Shown: one piece after another, positions 36,857-44,684 of the stretch
Layout of the letters: each line of letters starts with the position of its first letter
Numbering within the stretch: position 1 is the first letter of the stretch
Assembly: GCF_000740675.1 (NCBI RefSeq)
Contig: NZ_JPXI01000040.1
Coordinates: 98,771-162,770, forward strand
Reading direction: 5' to 3'
Source: Massilia sp. BSC265
GTDB lineage: Bacteria > Pseudomonadota > Gammaproteobacteria > Burkholderiales > Burkholderiaceae_D
Length of the DNA stretch: 64,000 nucleotides
The notes under the pieces: model-generated
What the model was told of the DNA's origin: nothing
The model's database searches: none
Seen by the model: the letters and a program-made list of their open reading frames with translations, nothing else
Program-made: the position numbers and the translations under genes

Positions 36857-38403
36857 TTGGCGCGGCGCTTGAAGTCGCGCGGGCGGAAGCCCAGCAGCAT
36901 CAGCACGGCGAAATAGGCGATGGCGGCTGCGGCGATGATCGCCGCCAGCGCGCCGGCGCGCAGCAGCGGCGTGGCGCGCAGGGCGATCCAGTCGAACTGC
37001 GCCTGGCCGAACCAGGACACCAGCCCCATCACGCTCACCGCGACCAGCAGCTTGAGGAAGAACTTGCCCCAGCCCGGCTGCGGCACGTAGATCTGGCGCC
37101 GGCGCAGGCCGGTGTACAGGAAGGCGGCGTTGACGCAGGCGCCCACGCCGATCGACAACGCCAGGCCGGCCACGCCGAACAGCGGCACGAACACGAGGTT
37201 CATCAGCTGGGTCGCGACCATCACGCCGACTGCGATCTTGACCGGCGTGCGCACTTCCTGGCGCGCATAGAAGGCCGGCGCCAGGGTCTTCACCAGGATG
37301 AAGCCGAGCAAGCCGGCGCTGTAGGCCATCAGGGGCAGCGAGGACATCGACACGTCGGCAGCGGTGAACACGCCGTAATGGAACAGGGTCGCGATCATCG
37401 GCACCGCCAGCGTCGCCATGCCGACCGACGAGGGCACCGCCAGGAGAAAAGTCAGGCGCAGGCCCCAGTCCAGCAGTGAGGAATATTCCTGGGTGTCGCC
37501 TTCGGTATTCGCCTTGGCCAGGCTGGGCAGGAGGATGGTGCCCAGCGCCACGCCCAGCAGGGCGGTAGGGAATTCCATCAGCCGGTCGGCGTACTGCAGG
37601 GCCGTCACCGCGCCTGCGGCCAGGCTGGCGGCGATGGTGGTGTTGATCAGGAGGCTGATCTGGGCCGCCGACACCGCGAACACGGCTGGCCCCATCTTGC
37701 CGAGCATGCGGCGCACGCCGCTGTCGCGCAGGCCGGTGAGGGGATTGAGCGACAGGCGCGGCAGCATGCCGAGCTTGACCAGCGACGGGATCTGGATCGC
37801 CACCTGGGCCAGGCCGCCGACGCACACGCCGACCGCCATCGCATAGATCGGCTGCTCGAACCAGTCGGCCAGCACCAGGGCCGAGACGATGAAGGAGATG
37901 TTCAGCACCACCGGGGTAACGGCCGGGATCTTGAAGTGGCGCCAGGTATTCAGCACGCCGCTCGCCAGCGCCACGAAGGCCATGCAGGCGATATAGGGGA
38001 ACATCATGCGCGTCATCACGACCGCGGCGTCGAAAGCCGCGGGCTCGCGCTGCAGGCCGCCGCCGATTGCATAGATCAATAGTGGCGCCGCCAGGATGCC
38101 GACGATACTGGTCAGGACGGTCGCCCAGACCAGGACGGTGGCCACGTGGTCGACCAGGGTCTTGGTCGCTTCCTGGCCATGCCTGGTCTTGTACTCGGTC
38201 AGGATCGGCACGAAGGCCTGCGAGAAGGCGCCTTCCGCGAACAGCCGGCGCAGCAGGTTGGGCAGGCGGAAAGCGATGTTGAAAGCGTCGGTGAAATTCG
38301 AAGCGCCGAAGGTGGCGGCAAACAGGCTGTCCCGCAGCAGGCCGGTGACGCGGGACACCATGGTCATGCTGGAAATAGCGGCGAGGGTACGGAGCAGGTT
38401 CAT
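36853..38403 (-). CDS. murJ: lipid II flippase MurJ
   Basis: MurJ/MviN of 516 residues with fourteen hydrophobic segments. SMTMVSRVTGLLRDSLFAATFG at the N-terminus is the family start. NLLRRLFAEGAFSQAFVPILTEYK lies near residue 50, and later blocks include VVATQLMNLVFVPL. It moves lipid-linked peptidoglycan precursor across the inner membrane. It is transcribed toward the secretion operon and divergently from rpsT, an arrangement widespread in betaproteobacteria. A perfect TATAAT (minus strand, 38417-38412) lies only 8 bases before the ATG, and no ribosome site is seen. The stop codon falls in a palindromic repeat. Confidence 0.95.
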   Translation of the reverse strand: MNLLRTLAAISSMTMVSRVTGLLRDSLFAATFGASNFTDAFNIAFRLPNLLRRLFAEGAFSQAFVPILTEYKTRHGQEATKTLVDHVATVLVWATVLTSIVGILAAPLLIYAIGGGLQREPAAFDAAVVMTRMMFPYIACMAFVALASGVLNTWRHFKIPAVTPVVLNISFIVSALVLADWFEQPIYAMAVGVCVGGLAQVAIQIPSLVKLGMLPRLSLNPLTGLRDSGVRRMLGKMGPAVFAVSAAQISLLINTTIAASLAAGAVTALQYADRLMEFPTALLGVALGTILLPSLAKANTEGDTQEYSSLLDWGLRLTFLLAVPSSVGMATLAVPMIATLFHYGVFTAADVSMSSLPLMAYSAGLLGFILVKTLAPAFYARQEVRTPVKIAVGVMVATQLMNLVFVPLFGVAGLALSIGVGACVNAAFLYTGLRRRQIYVPQPGWGKFFLKLLVAVSVMGLVSWFGQAQFDWIALRATPLLRAGALAAIIAAAAIAYFAVLMLLGFRPRDFKRRAK

Positions 38404-38514
38404 GGCCCGGGATTATACGTGGGCAACACCCGCCCGGGACCGGCGCACGCCCCGGAAACGCGAGAATTATTCGTCCAGACTATGGAGCCGGGACGACAAT
38501 TATGCATTTATGAA

Positions 38515-38543
38515 TTGCCCTGGCCGGTTTCCTTCGCTATAAT
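38515..38543 (+). promoter_or_regulatory. sigma-70 promoter of rpsT
   Basis: TTGCCC (38515-38520), a 17-base spacer and a perfect TATAAT (38538-38543). The start point would lie near 38550, giving a leader of about 110 bases before rpsT, of the length usual for autoregulated S20 mRNAs. Confidence 0.8.
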
Positions 38544-38658
38544 CGTGGGCTGTACTGAATTCTGTTAGCAGACACTAATCGTTGGGCAGGCACGGAAAAG
38601 CGCCGGTTTCACTCGCTAATGTTTGCAAACGCAACTTGACCCCGATTTAGGAAATTTC

Positions 38659-38925
38659 ATGGCAAATACCGCACAAGCGCGCAAACGCGCTCGTCAAGCA
38701 GTTAAGCAAAACGCGCACAACTCGGCACAGCGTTCGACCCTGCGCACCGCAATCAAGGCAGTTCGCAAGGCCATCCAGGCTGGCGACAAGGCCGCTGCAA
38801 CCACCATCTTCCAGCAGTCCGTGTCGACCATCGACAGCATCGCTGACAAGAAGATCATCCACAAGAACAAAGCAGCCCGCCACAAGAGCCGCCTGGCTGC
38901 TGCCCTGAAGGCACTGTCCGCTTAA
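38659..38925 (+). CDS. rpsT: 30S ribosomal protein S20
   Basis: Basic protein of 88 residues with the S20 signature: MANTAQARKRARQAVKQNAHNS at the N-terminus and HKNKAARHKSRLAAALKAL at the end. It binds 16S rRNA early in 30S assembly. ATG 38659 follows TTTAGGAAATTTC. It has its own promoter and terminator, so it is monocistronic. Synthesis in other bacteria is controlled by S20 acting on its own mRNA leader; whether that holds here cannot be seen. Confidence 0.97.
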   Translation: MANTAQARKRARQAVKQNAHNSAQRSTLRTAIKAVRKAIQAGDKAAATTIFQQSVSTIDSIADKKIIHKNKAARHKSRLAAALKALSA

Positions 38926-38977
38926 TAGCGAGGTGCGTGCGGCCTAGGCCGCGCAGGCAGTTCTGTGCAGAGAAAGA

Positions 38978-39009
38978 CCCGCCCGACCCATTGGTCCGGC
39001 GGGTTTTTT
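38978..39009 (+). terminator. terminator of rpsT
   Basis: Stem CCCGCC/GGCGGG (38978-38983 and 38998-39003), extended by GACC/GGTC with one mismatch, then six T (39004-39009). The region 38926-39236 holds only this terminator and the icd promoter block. Confidence 0.85.
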
Positions 39010-39089
39010 CGCTTGTTGCATACGCTCGGGTTCGCCTGATTTCGTCCCGGAGCTGCGCGCTGCGGAGGGCGGTGGAATCGCTAAAAGCG

Positions 39090-39151
39090 TGGCGCACAGT
39101 AAAATACTGGTGCATAATGTGAAACGCCGTCTTATGTCTTATAGAAGACTT
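39090..39151 (+). promoter_or_regulatory. promoter/operator block of the monomeric icd
   Basis: AAAATACTGGTGCATAATG (39101-39119) includes a -10-like CATAAT (39113-39118), with TGGCGC 17 bases upstream. It is followed at 39136 by the partly palindromic GTCTTATAGAAGACTT (arms GTCTT and AAGAC). Both elements recur, at nearly the same spacing, before the second isocitrate dehydrogenase gene (42253-42315). The second element lies downstream of the expected start point, as a repressor site would. Confidence 0.65.
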
Positions 39152-39236
39152 CGTGAAGTCGAGGGCTTCAAGACCCGAGCGTTACCACCTGTTTTTTGAC
39201 ATCGTGCGACCCGCGCGATCATCGAGGAAAAAGCGT

Positions 39237-41471
39237 ATGAGCAGTGATCCGACCATCATCTACACCCTGACCGACGAGGCGCCGCTGCTGGCGACCCACG
39301 CCTTCCTGCCAGTCGTCAGCACCTTCACCAAGCCGGCCGGCATCAAGGTCGAGCAGGCCGACATTTCGGTTGCCGCCCGTATCCTGGCGCAGTTCCCGGA
39401 ATACCTGACTCCGGAACAGCGCGTCCCGGATGTGCTGACCGAACTGGGCAAGAAGACCCTGGAGCCGGACGCGAACATCATCAAGCTGCCGAACATCTCG
39501 GCCTCGGTGGGCCAGCTGGTCGCCGCCATCAAGGAACTGCAGGACAAGGGCTACAAGCTGCCGGACTACCCGGCCGACCCGAAGACCGACGAAGAGAAGG
39601 CCATCAAGGCCAAGTACAGCAAGTGCATCGGCTCGTCCGTGAACCCGGTCCTGCGCGAAGGTAACTCGGACCGCCGCGCGCCGAAAGCCGTCAAGGAATA
39701 CGCACGCAAGAACCCGCACTCGATGGCAGCGTGGTCGCAGGCATCGCGCACCCACGTGTCGCACATGACCCACGGCGACTTCTACCACGGCGAAAAGTCG
39801 ATGACCCTGGACGCCGCGCGCGACGTCAAGATGGAACTGGTCACCAAGTCGGGCCAGACCATCGTCCTGAAGCCGAAGGTCGCGCTGCAGGCCGGCGAGA
39901 TCATCGATTCGATGTTCATGAGCCGCAAGGCCCTGCTGGCCTTCTACGAAAAGCAGATCGCCGACGCCAAGGAAACCGGCGTGCTGTTCTCCCTGCACGT
40001 CAAGGCGACCATGATGAAGGTCTCGCACCCGATCGTGTTCGGCCACTGCGTGCGCATGTTCTACAAGGAAGCGTTTGAAAAGCACGGCGCCCTGTTCGAC
40101 AGCCTCGGCATCAACGTCAACAACGGCATGGCCGACCTGTACAACAAGATCGCCGCACTGCCGGCCTCGCAGCGCGAAGAAATCGAGCGCGACCTGCACG
40201 CCTGCCAGGAAAACCGTCCGGCGCTGGCCATGGTCGACTCGACCAAGGGCATCACCAACTTCCATTCGCCGAACGACGTGATCGTCGATGCGTCGATGCC
40301 GGCCATGATCCGCGCCGGCGGCAAGATGTACGACGCCACCGGCTCGCTGAAGGAAGTCAAGGCCGTCATTCCGGAATCGACCTTTGCTCGCATCTACCAG
40401 GAGATCATCAACTTCTGCAAATGGCACGGCGCCTTCGATCCGAAGACCATGGGCACCGTCCCGAACGTGGGCCTGATGGCGCAGCAGGCCGAGGAATACG
40501 GCTCGCACGACAAGACCTTCGAGATCCCGGAAGACGGCGTGGCCAACATCACCGACCTCGCCACCGGCGAAGTCCTGATGAGCCAGAACGTGGAAACCGG
40601 CGACATCTGGCGCATGTGCCAGACCAAGGATGCCCCGATCCGCGACTGGGTCAAGCTGGCCGTGACGCGCGCGCGCAACTCGGGCATGCCGGCCGTGTTC
40701 TGGCTCGACCCGTACCGTCCGCACGAGAACGAACTGATCAAGAAGGTCAAGACCTATTTGAAAGACCACGACACCACCGGTTTGGACATCCAGATCATGT
40801 CGCAGGTCCGTGCAATGCGCTACACCCTGGAGCGCGTCAAGCGCGGCCTGGACACCATCTCGGTGACCGGCAACATCCTGCGCGACTACCTGACCGACCT
40901 GTTCCCGATCCTGGAACTGGGCACCTCGGCCAAGATGCTGTCGATCGTCCCGCTGATGGCCGGCGGCGGCATGTACGAAACCGGCGCCGGCGGCTCTGCT
41001 CCCAAGCACGTGCAGCAGCTGACCGAAGAGAACCACCTGCGCTGGGATTCGCTGGGCGAATTCCTGGCGCTGGCGGTGTCGCTGGAAGACTTGGGGCTGA
41101 AGACCGGCAACGCAAAGGCCAAGGTGCTGGCCAAGACCCTGGACGCGGCCACCGGCAAGCTGCTGGATAACCGCAAGTCGCCGTCGCCGAAGACCGGTGA
41201 GCTCGACAACCGCGGCAGCCAGTTCTACCTGTCGATGTACTGGGCGCAGGAACTGGCCGCGCAGACCGAGGATGCCGAACTGGCAGCCAAGTTCGCGCCG
41301 CTGGCCAAGCAACTGACCGAGAACGAAGCCAGGATCGTCCAGGAACTGCTGGAAGTGCAAGGCAAGCCGGCCGATATCGGCGGCTACTACAAGGCCGACG
41401 ACGCCAAGGTCAAGGCCGTGATGCGTCCGAGCGCGACCTTCAACGCTGCGCTGGAGTCGTTCGCGGCGTAA
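39237..41471 (+). CDS. icd: NADP-dependent isocitrate dehydrogenase, monomeric type
   Basis: Enzyme of 744 residues that converts isocitrate to 2-oxoglutarate with NADP in the TCA cycle. It belongs to the monomeric IDH family, unrelated in sequence to the dimeric one encoded at 42430. MSSDPTIIYTLTDEAPLLATHAFLP and the later SNGGSDRR-type substrate loop (REGNSDRRAPKAVKEYARKNP) are characteristic, and the length is standard. The ATG at 39237 is clear; an in-frame extension from 39153 is not conserved-looking. Psychrophiles such as Colwellia maris also have both IDH types as neighbours. It shares an upstream control block with the second icd. Confidence 0.95.
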   Translation: MSSDPTIIYTLTDEAPLLATHAFLPVVSTFTKPAGIKVEQADISVAARILAQFPEYLTPEQRVPDVLTELGKKTLEPDANIIKLPNISASVGQLVAAIKELQDKGYKLPDYPADPKTDEEKAIKAKYSKCIGSSVNPVLREGNSDRRAPKAVKEYARKNPHSMAAWSQASRTHVSHMTHGDFYHGEKSMTLDAARDVKMELVTKSGQTIVLKPKVALQAGEIIDSMFMSRKALLAFYEKQIADAKETGVLFSLHVKATMMKVSHPIVFGHCVRMFYKEAFEKHGALFDSLGINVNNGMADLYNKIAALPASQREEIERDLHACQENRPALAMVDSTKGITNFHSPNDVIVDASMPAMIRAGGKMYDATGSLKEVKAVIPESTFARIYQEIINFCKWHGAFDPKTMGTVPNVGLMAQQAEEYGSHDKTFEIPEDGVANITDLATGEVLMSQNVETGDIWRMCQTKDAPIRDWVKLAVTRARNSGMPAVFWLDPYRPHENELIKKVKTYLKDHDTTGLDIQIMSQVRAMRYTLERVKRGLDTISVTGNILRDYLTDLFPILELGTSAKMLSIVPLMAGGGMYETGAGGSAPKHVQQLTEENHLRWDSLGEFLALAVSLEDLGLKTGNAKAKVLAKTLDAATGKLLDNRKSPSPKTGELDNRGSQFYLSMYWAQELAAQTEDAELAAKFAPLAKQLTENEARIVQELLEVQGKPADIGGYYKADDAKVKAVMRPSATFNAALESFAA

Positions 41472-41494
41472 GCGATCGTTAGCTTCAAATACGA

Positions 41495-41522
41495 ACGCCG
41501 GCTCTGCGCCGGCGTTTTTTTT
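41495..41522 (+). terminator. terminator of the monomeric icd
   Basis: Perfect 8-bp stem ACGCCGGC/GCCGGCGT (41495-41502 and 41508-41515) with a 5-base loop and eight T. Confidence 0.9.
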
Positions 41523-41542
41523 GGTGCTTGCTCGTGACGTTG

Positions 41543-41675
41543 GTAGGGTAGGCGGGGGAAAACAGTCCAGTGGACTGTTTTCCGCCCACGCGGCGATCGC
41601 TATCGGCTCCGCTCCCGCGCCGGCTGATCGCGCTGCAAACTATCACCGCGTGGGCGGCGAAGCCGCCCACCCTAC
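41543..41675. repeat. 133-bp REPIN-like element with GTAGGG ends, copy C
   Basis: GTAGGG at 41543 and CCCTAC at 41670-41675 bound the element. The left arm carries the palindrome GGAAAACAGTCCA/TGGACTGTTTTCC (41557-41583), the same as in copy B but in the opposite orientation. The right arm is GGCGGC-GAA-GCCGCC. Inside, CCGCCCACGCGG (41582-41593) and CCGCGTGGGCGG (41646-41657) form a 12-bp inverted repeat around a variable centre. The right end supplies the TAG stop of the minus-strand rluE. Confidence 0.85.
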
Positions 41676-42220
41676 GGATACCGGACTTCGATGAACTCGC
41701 CGGGCATCAAGGGATGCGTCGCCAGCGAAAACGGCCCGATACTCGAACGCACCAGCCGCAGGGTCGGCAAGCCCACCGCCGCCGTCATCCGGCGCACCTG
41801 CCGGTTCTTGCCTTCCTCGAGCGTGATCGCGATCCAATCGGTCGGCTTGTCCTGCCGTGCACGGATCGGCGGATTGCGCGGCCACAGCCAGGCCGGCTCG
41901 GCGATGCGGACCGCCTTGCACGGCTTGGTCACGAAATCTCCCAGGTCCAGGGGCGCCTGCAGGCGAGCAAGGGAAGCAGCATCAGCCAGGCCGTCCACCT
42001 GCACCAGGTAGGTCTTGGCTTCCTTGTGGTCCGGATGTGCGATCTTGTGCTGCAGCTTGCCGTCGTCGGTCAGCAGCATCAGGCCCTCACTGTCGGCGTC
42101 CAGGCGGCCGGCAGGGTAGATGTTTGGGATATCCAGGTAATCGGCCAGGGTCTCGCGGCCGTCCTGTCCGGAGAACTGGCACAGGACCTGGAACGGTTTA
42201 TTGAAGAGGATCAGAGGCAT
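41672..42220 (-). CDS. rluE: 23S rRNA pseudouridine synthase (RluE-like)
   Basis: RsuA/RluB/E/F-type enzyme of 182 residues. It has the catalytic-Asp block PAGRLDADSEGLMLLTDDG, then GKNRQVRRMTAAVGLPTLRLVR near the C-terminus. It lacks the N-terminal S4 domain of RsuA/RluB, and its length and opening (LILFNKPFQVLCQF) fit RluE, which modifies a uridine in helix 89 of 23S rRNA. It is transcribed on the minus strand between the two isocitrate dehydrogenase genes. Its last codon and TAG stop lie at the edge of the palindromic element copy C. Confidence 0.87.
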   Translation of the reverse strand: MPLILFNKPFQVLCQFSGQDGRETLADYLDIPNIYPAGRLDADSEGLMLLTDDGKLQHKIAHPDHKEAKTYLVQVDGLADAASLARLQAPLDLGDFVTKPCKAVRIAEPAWLWPRNPPIRARQDKPTDWIAITLEEGKNRQVRRMTAAVGLPTLRLVRSSIGPFSLATHPLMPGEFIEVRYP

Positions 42221-42252
42221 GGAGTGCGAAAGGGGTCATAAAAGGTGCTGCG

Positions 42253-42315
42253 TAGCGCCTCGGAAAATACTGGTGCATAATGCAAGATGCTGGGAAGCTG
42301 TCTTATAGAAGACTT
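42253..42315 (+). promoter_or_regulatory. promoter/operator block of the dimeric icd
   Basis: The same 19-mer as at 39101 (AAAATACTGGTGCATAATG, 42264-42282), with TAGCGC 17 bases before CATAAT, and the same 16-mer GTCTTATAGAAGACTT (42300-42315). Start-to-start spacing is 36 here and 35 in the other copy. Sequence between the two elements is not conserved, so both are probably functional sites rather than remnants of a duplication. Confidence 0.65.
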
Positions 42316-42429
42316 GCAGCCGTATTCCACATTGTAGATGAAATGCGGGCCCAGGCACGGCCAGTAACGGCCAGACGCCACGAACCGGCCTGCAAAGCGA
42401 TCACATAAGCGACCACATGGGAGAGCACG

Positions 42430-43683
42430 ATGTACCAACATATCAAGGTCCCGGCCGACGGCCAGAAAATCACCGTCAACGCCGACTTCTCGCTGAATGT
42501 GCCGGACAATCCGGTGATTCCGTACATCGAGGGTGACGGCACCGGCGTCGACATCACCCCGGTCATGCTCAAGGTCGTCGATGCGGCCGTGTCCAAGGCT
42601 TATGGCGGCGCGCGCAAGATCAGCTGGATGGAAATCTACGCCGGCGAAAAGTCGACCCAGGTCTATGGCCCGGACGTATGGCTGCCGGCGGAAACCCTGG
42701 ACGTGGTGAAGGATTACGTGGTCTCGATCAAGGGTCCGCTGACCACGCCTGTGGGCGGCGGCATCCGCTCGCTCAACGTCGCGCTGCGCCAGGAACTCGA
42801 CCTCTACGTCTGCCTGCGCCCGGTGCGCTACTTCGCCGGCGTGCCGTCGCCGCTGAAGCAGCCGGAGAAGACCGACATGGTGATCTTCCGCGAGAACTCG
42901 GAAGACATCTACGCGGGCATCGAATGGGCCGAAGGCTCGGAAGGCGTCAAGAAGGTCATCAAGTTCCTGACCGAAGAGATGGGCGTCAAGAAGATCCGCT
43001 TTCCGGAGACCTCGGGCCTGGGCATCAAGCCGGTCTCGCGCGAAGGCACCGAGCGGCTGGTGCGCAAGGCGATCCAGTATGCGATCGACAACGACAAGCC
43101 CTCGGTCACCCTGGTCCACAAGGGCAATATCATGAAGTACACCGAGGGCGGCTTCCGTGACTGGGGCTATGCGCTGGCGCAGCGTGAATTCGGCGCCGAG
43201 CTGATCGATGGCGGTCCATGGTGCAAGTTCAAGAACCCGAAGAGCGGCCGCGAGATCACCATCAAGGATTCGATCGCCGACGCCTTCCTGCAGCAGATCC
43301 TGCTGCGCCCGGCCGAGTACAGCGTGATCGCTACCCTGAACCTGAACGGTGACTATATCTCGGACGCGCTGGCGGCCCAGGTCGGCGGCATCGGCATCGC
43401 CCCGGGCGCGAACATGTCGGATTCGGTGGCGATGTTCGAGGCAACCCACGGCACCGCGCCCAAATACGCAGGCAAGGACTACGTGAACCCGGGCTCCCTC
43501 ATCCTTTCGGCAGAGATGATGCTCCGCCATATGGGGTGGGTCGAAGCGGCCGATCTCATCATCAGCGCCATGGAACGCGCGATTACCTCGAAAAAAGTCA
43601 CTTACGACTTCGCGCGCCTGATGGAAGGGGCGACGCAGGTGTCCTGTTCGGGCTTCGGCGAGGTGATGATCGAGCAGATGTAA
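42430..43683 (+). CDS. icd: NADP-dependent isocitrate dehydrogenase, homodimeric type
   Basis: TCA-cycle enzyme of 417 residues, of the E. coli Icd type. PYIEGDGTGVDITP and the substrate loop SLNVALRQELDLYVCLRPVRYF are clear. The regulatory/active Ser region IFRENSEDIYAGIEW is followed by YLNGDYISD-type metal residues (LNLNGDYISDALAAQ), and the cofactor segment ATHGTAPKYAGKD is standard. The Ser of RENSED is the AceK phosphorylation site in enterics, but no aceK is in the window. Start ATG 42430 has GGGAGAG upstream. It lies less than 1 kb from the monomeric icd and shares its promoter block. Confidence 0.96.
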   Translation: MYQHIKVPADGQKITVNADFSLNVPDNPVIPYIEGDGTGVDITPVMLKVVDAAVSKAYGGARKISWMEIYAGEKSTQVYGPDVWLPAETLDVVKDYVVSIKGPLTTPVGGGIRSLNVALRQELDLYVCLRPVRYFAGVPSPLKQPEKTDMVIFRENSEDIYAGIEWAEGSEGVKKVIKFLTEEMGVKKIRFPETSGLGIKPVSREGTERLVRKAIQYAIDNDKPSVTLVHKGNIMKYTEGGFRDWGYALAQREFGAELIDGGPWCKFKNPKSGREITIKDSIADAFLQQILLRPAEYSVIATLNLNGDYISDALAAQVGGIGIAPGANMSDSVAMFEATHGTAPKYAGKDYVNPGSLILSAEMMLRHMGWVEAADLIISAMERAITSKKVTYDFARLMEGATQVSCSGFGEVMIEQM

Positions 43684-43724
43684 GCGGACGAAATATCGGA
43701 CTAACTAGGGCTTCGGCTATGATG

Positions 43725-43756
43725 AAAGCCCCGTGCGCGGCAGCGCCGGGGCTTTT
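43725..43756 (+). terminator. terminator of the dimeric icd
   Basis: 9-bp stem AAAGCCCCG/CGGGGCTTT (43725-43733 and 43747-43755), then a short T run. Confidence 0.75.
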
Positions 43757-43772
43757 CTCATGGGGGGGCGTG

Positions 43773-44063
43773 ATGGAGCATGGCGCAGACTTCGATCGCA
43801 TCGGCCGTTTCATCGATGGCTTCCACCGCTTTGCGTCGCCTGGCGCCCTGCGCGAATTGCAGGCCGAAGGCCCGCTGCCGGCCGGGCTGGCCGACCGCGG
43901 CGCCGCATTGGCGGAGCGCTTCGATGCCGTCCTGGCGGACTGGACAGAAGACGCGCGGCGCGCACGCGGCGACTCCGTCAGCGACGAGCGGATCGCCGCA
44001 CTGTTGAACGATACACGACACTTTGCGGCGGAACTGGCTTATGCTCGTACACAAGGGAGCTGA
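43773..44063 (+). CDS. small conserved-looking protein of unknown function
   Basis: Soluble protein of 96 residues, acidic and Ala/Arg-rich, predicted almost wholly helical (FDRIGRFIDGFHRFASPGALREL, then ARRARGDSVSDERIAALL). There is no signal peptide or recognised domain. I place the start at ATG 43773 because the region upstream is the icd terminator; a start at 43721 would overlap it. It ends 100 bp before the cspA gene, which is on the other strand. Base use matches the neighbouring core genes. Confidence 0.5.
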   Translation: MEHGADFDRIGRFIDGFHRFASPGALRELQAEGPLPAGLADRGAALAERFDAVLADWTEDARRARGDSVSDERIAALLNDTRHFAAELAYARTQGS

Positions 44064-44113
44064 ATGCGGGGCCGGGAGCTGAATGCGGCAGGGCAGGGCA
44101 TGCCGCCGGGGCG

Positions 44114-44139
44114 AAAAAAAACCCCGCTTGCGCGGGGTT
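44114..44139 (-). terminator. terminator of cspA
   Basis: On the minus strand, AACCCCGC-GCAA-GCGGGGTT (44139-44120) is followed by a run of T (44120-44114). Confidence 0.9.
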
Positions 44140-44162
44140 CTTCGCTTCCGGGAGGGGAATGA

Positions 44163-44366
44163 TTACATGCCCTGGATGTTGGAAGCTTGCTTGCCTTTCG
44201 GGCCTTGCGTGACTTCGAATTGGACTTTTTGACCTTCTTTGAGGGTCTTAAAACCGTTCATATTGATCGCGGAGAAGTGTGCGAACAGATCCTCGCCGCC
44301 GTCATCAGGAGTGATGAAGCCAAAACCCTTGGAATCATTGAACCACTTAACAGTACCAGTTGCCAT
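44163..44366 (-). CDS. cspA: CspA-family cold shock protein
   Basis: Single cold-shock domain of 67 residues. RNP1 (KGFGFI) and RNP2 (DLFAHF) are both intact and the start MATGTVKWFNDSKGFGF is canonical. It is an RNA/ssDNA-binding chaperone. It has a GAAAG ribosome site about 8 bases before the ATG, a leader of roughly 80 bases from a TTGACA box, and a strong terminator. Whether it is cold-induced cannot be told from the sequence; many family members are constitutive. Confidence 0.95.
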   Translation of the reverse strand: MATGTVKWFNDSKGFGFITPDDGGEDLFAHFSAINMNGFKTLKEGQKVQFEVTQGPKGKQASNIQGM

Positions 44367-44408
44367 AAAAGAACTTTCAAATTTTAACTAATCACACGAG
44401 CCATAAAA

Positions 44409-44476
44409 GCAAGAAGCTTCTTGCCCCTCCTCAGCCTGCTCACTTCTTATCAACAAGTACATAAGTACAATGTCAA
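44409..44476 (-). promoter_or_regulatory. cspA promoter -35 and leader palindrome
   Basis: A consensus TTGACA lies on the minus strand at 44476-44471. With a 17-base spacer the -10 position is TTGATA (44453-44448), a poor match. Downstream, in the expected leader, is a 16-bp perfect palindrome, GCAAGAAGCTTCTTGC (44409-44424). The 318-bp gap 44367-44684 otherwise holds only the clpS promoter. Confidence 0.5.
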
Positions 44477-44650
44477 TGACTGCATTGTTGGTGGAATAAT
44501 CACTGAAGTCAAGCGGTTTTGGGGAGCTGTTGCCAAATTTTTCACGGCAGAGGTAACACGGCTCTTGATTTCGTCAATTGGATCGCCATCTGCGCATTCA
44601 GCGGAAAACGCGTAACATGGAAGCACATGAGAACGAGCTGATGTTTACGC

Positions 44651-44678
44651 TTGGCACAGACTTTGAAAGCATTAGAAT
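44651..44678 (+). promoter_or_regulatory. clpS promoter placing the start point at the start codon
   Basis: TTGGCA (44651-44656), a 16-base spacer and TAGAAT (44673-44678). Only six bases separate the -10 box from ATG 44685, so transcription should begin at or next to the A of the ATG. Confidence 0.7.
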
Positions 44679-44684
44679 ACGCCC

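Noticed and set aside
44421..44615. A 64-codon open frame in the cspA-clpS gap
   Set aside because: No ribosome site, no similarity to known small proteins, and it covers the cspA promoter region on the other strand.
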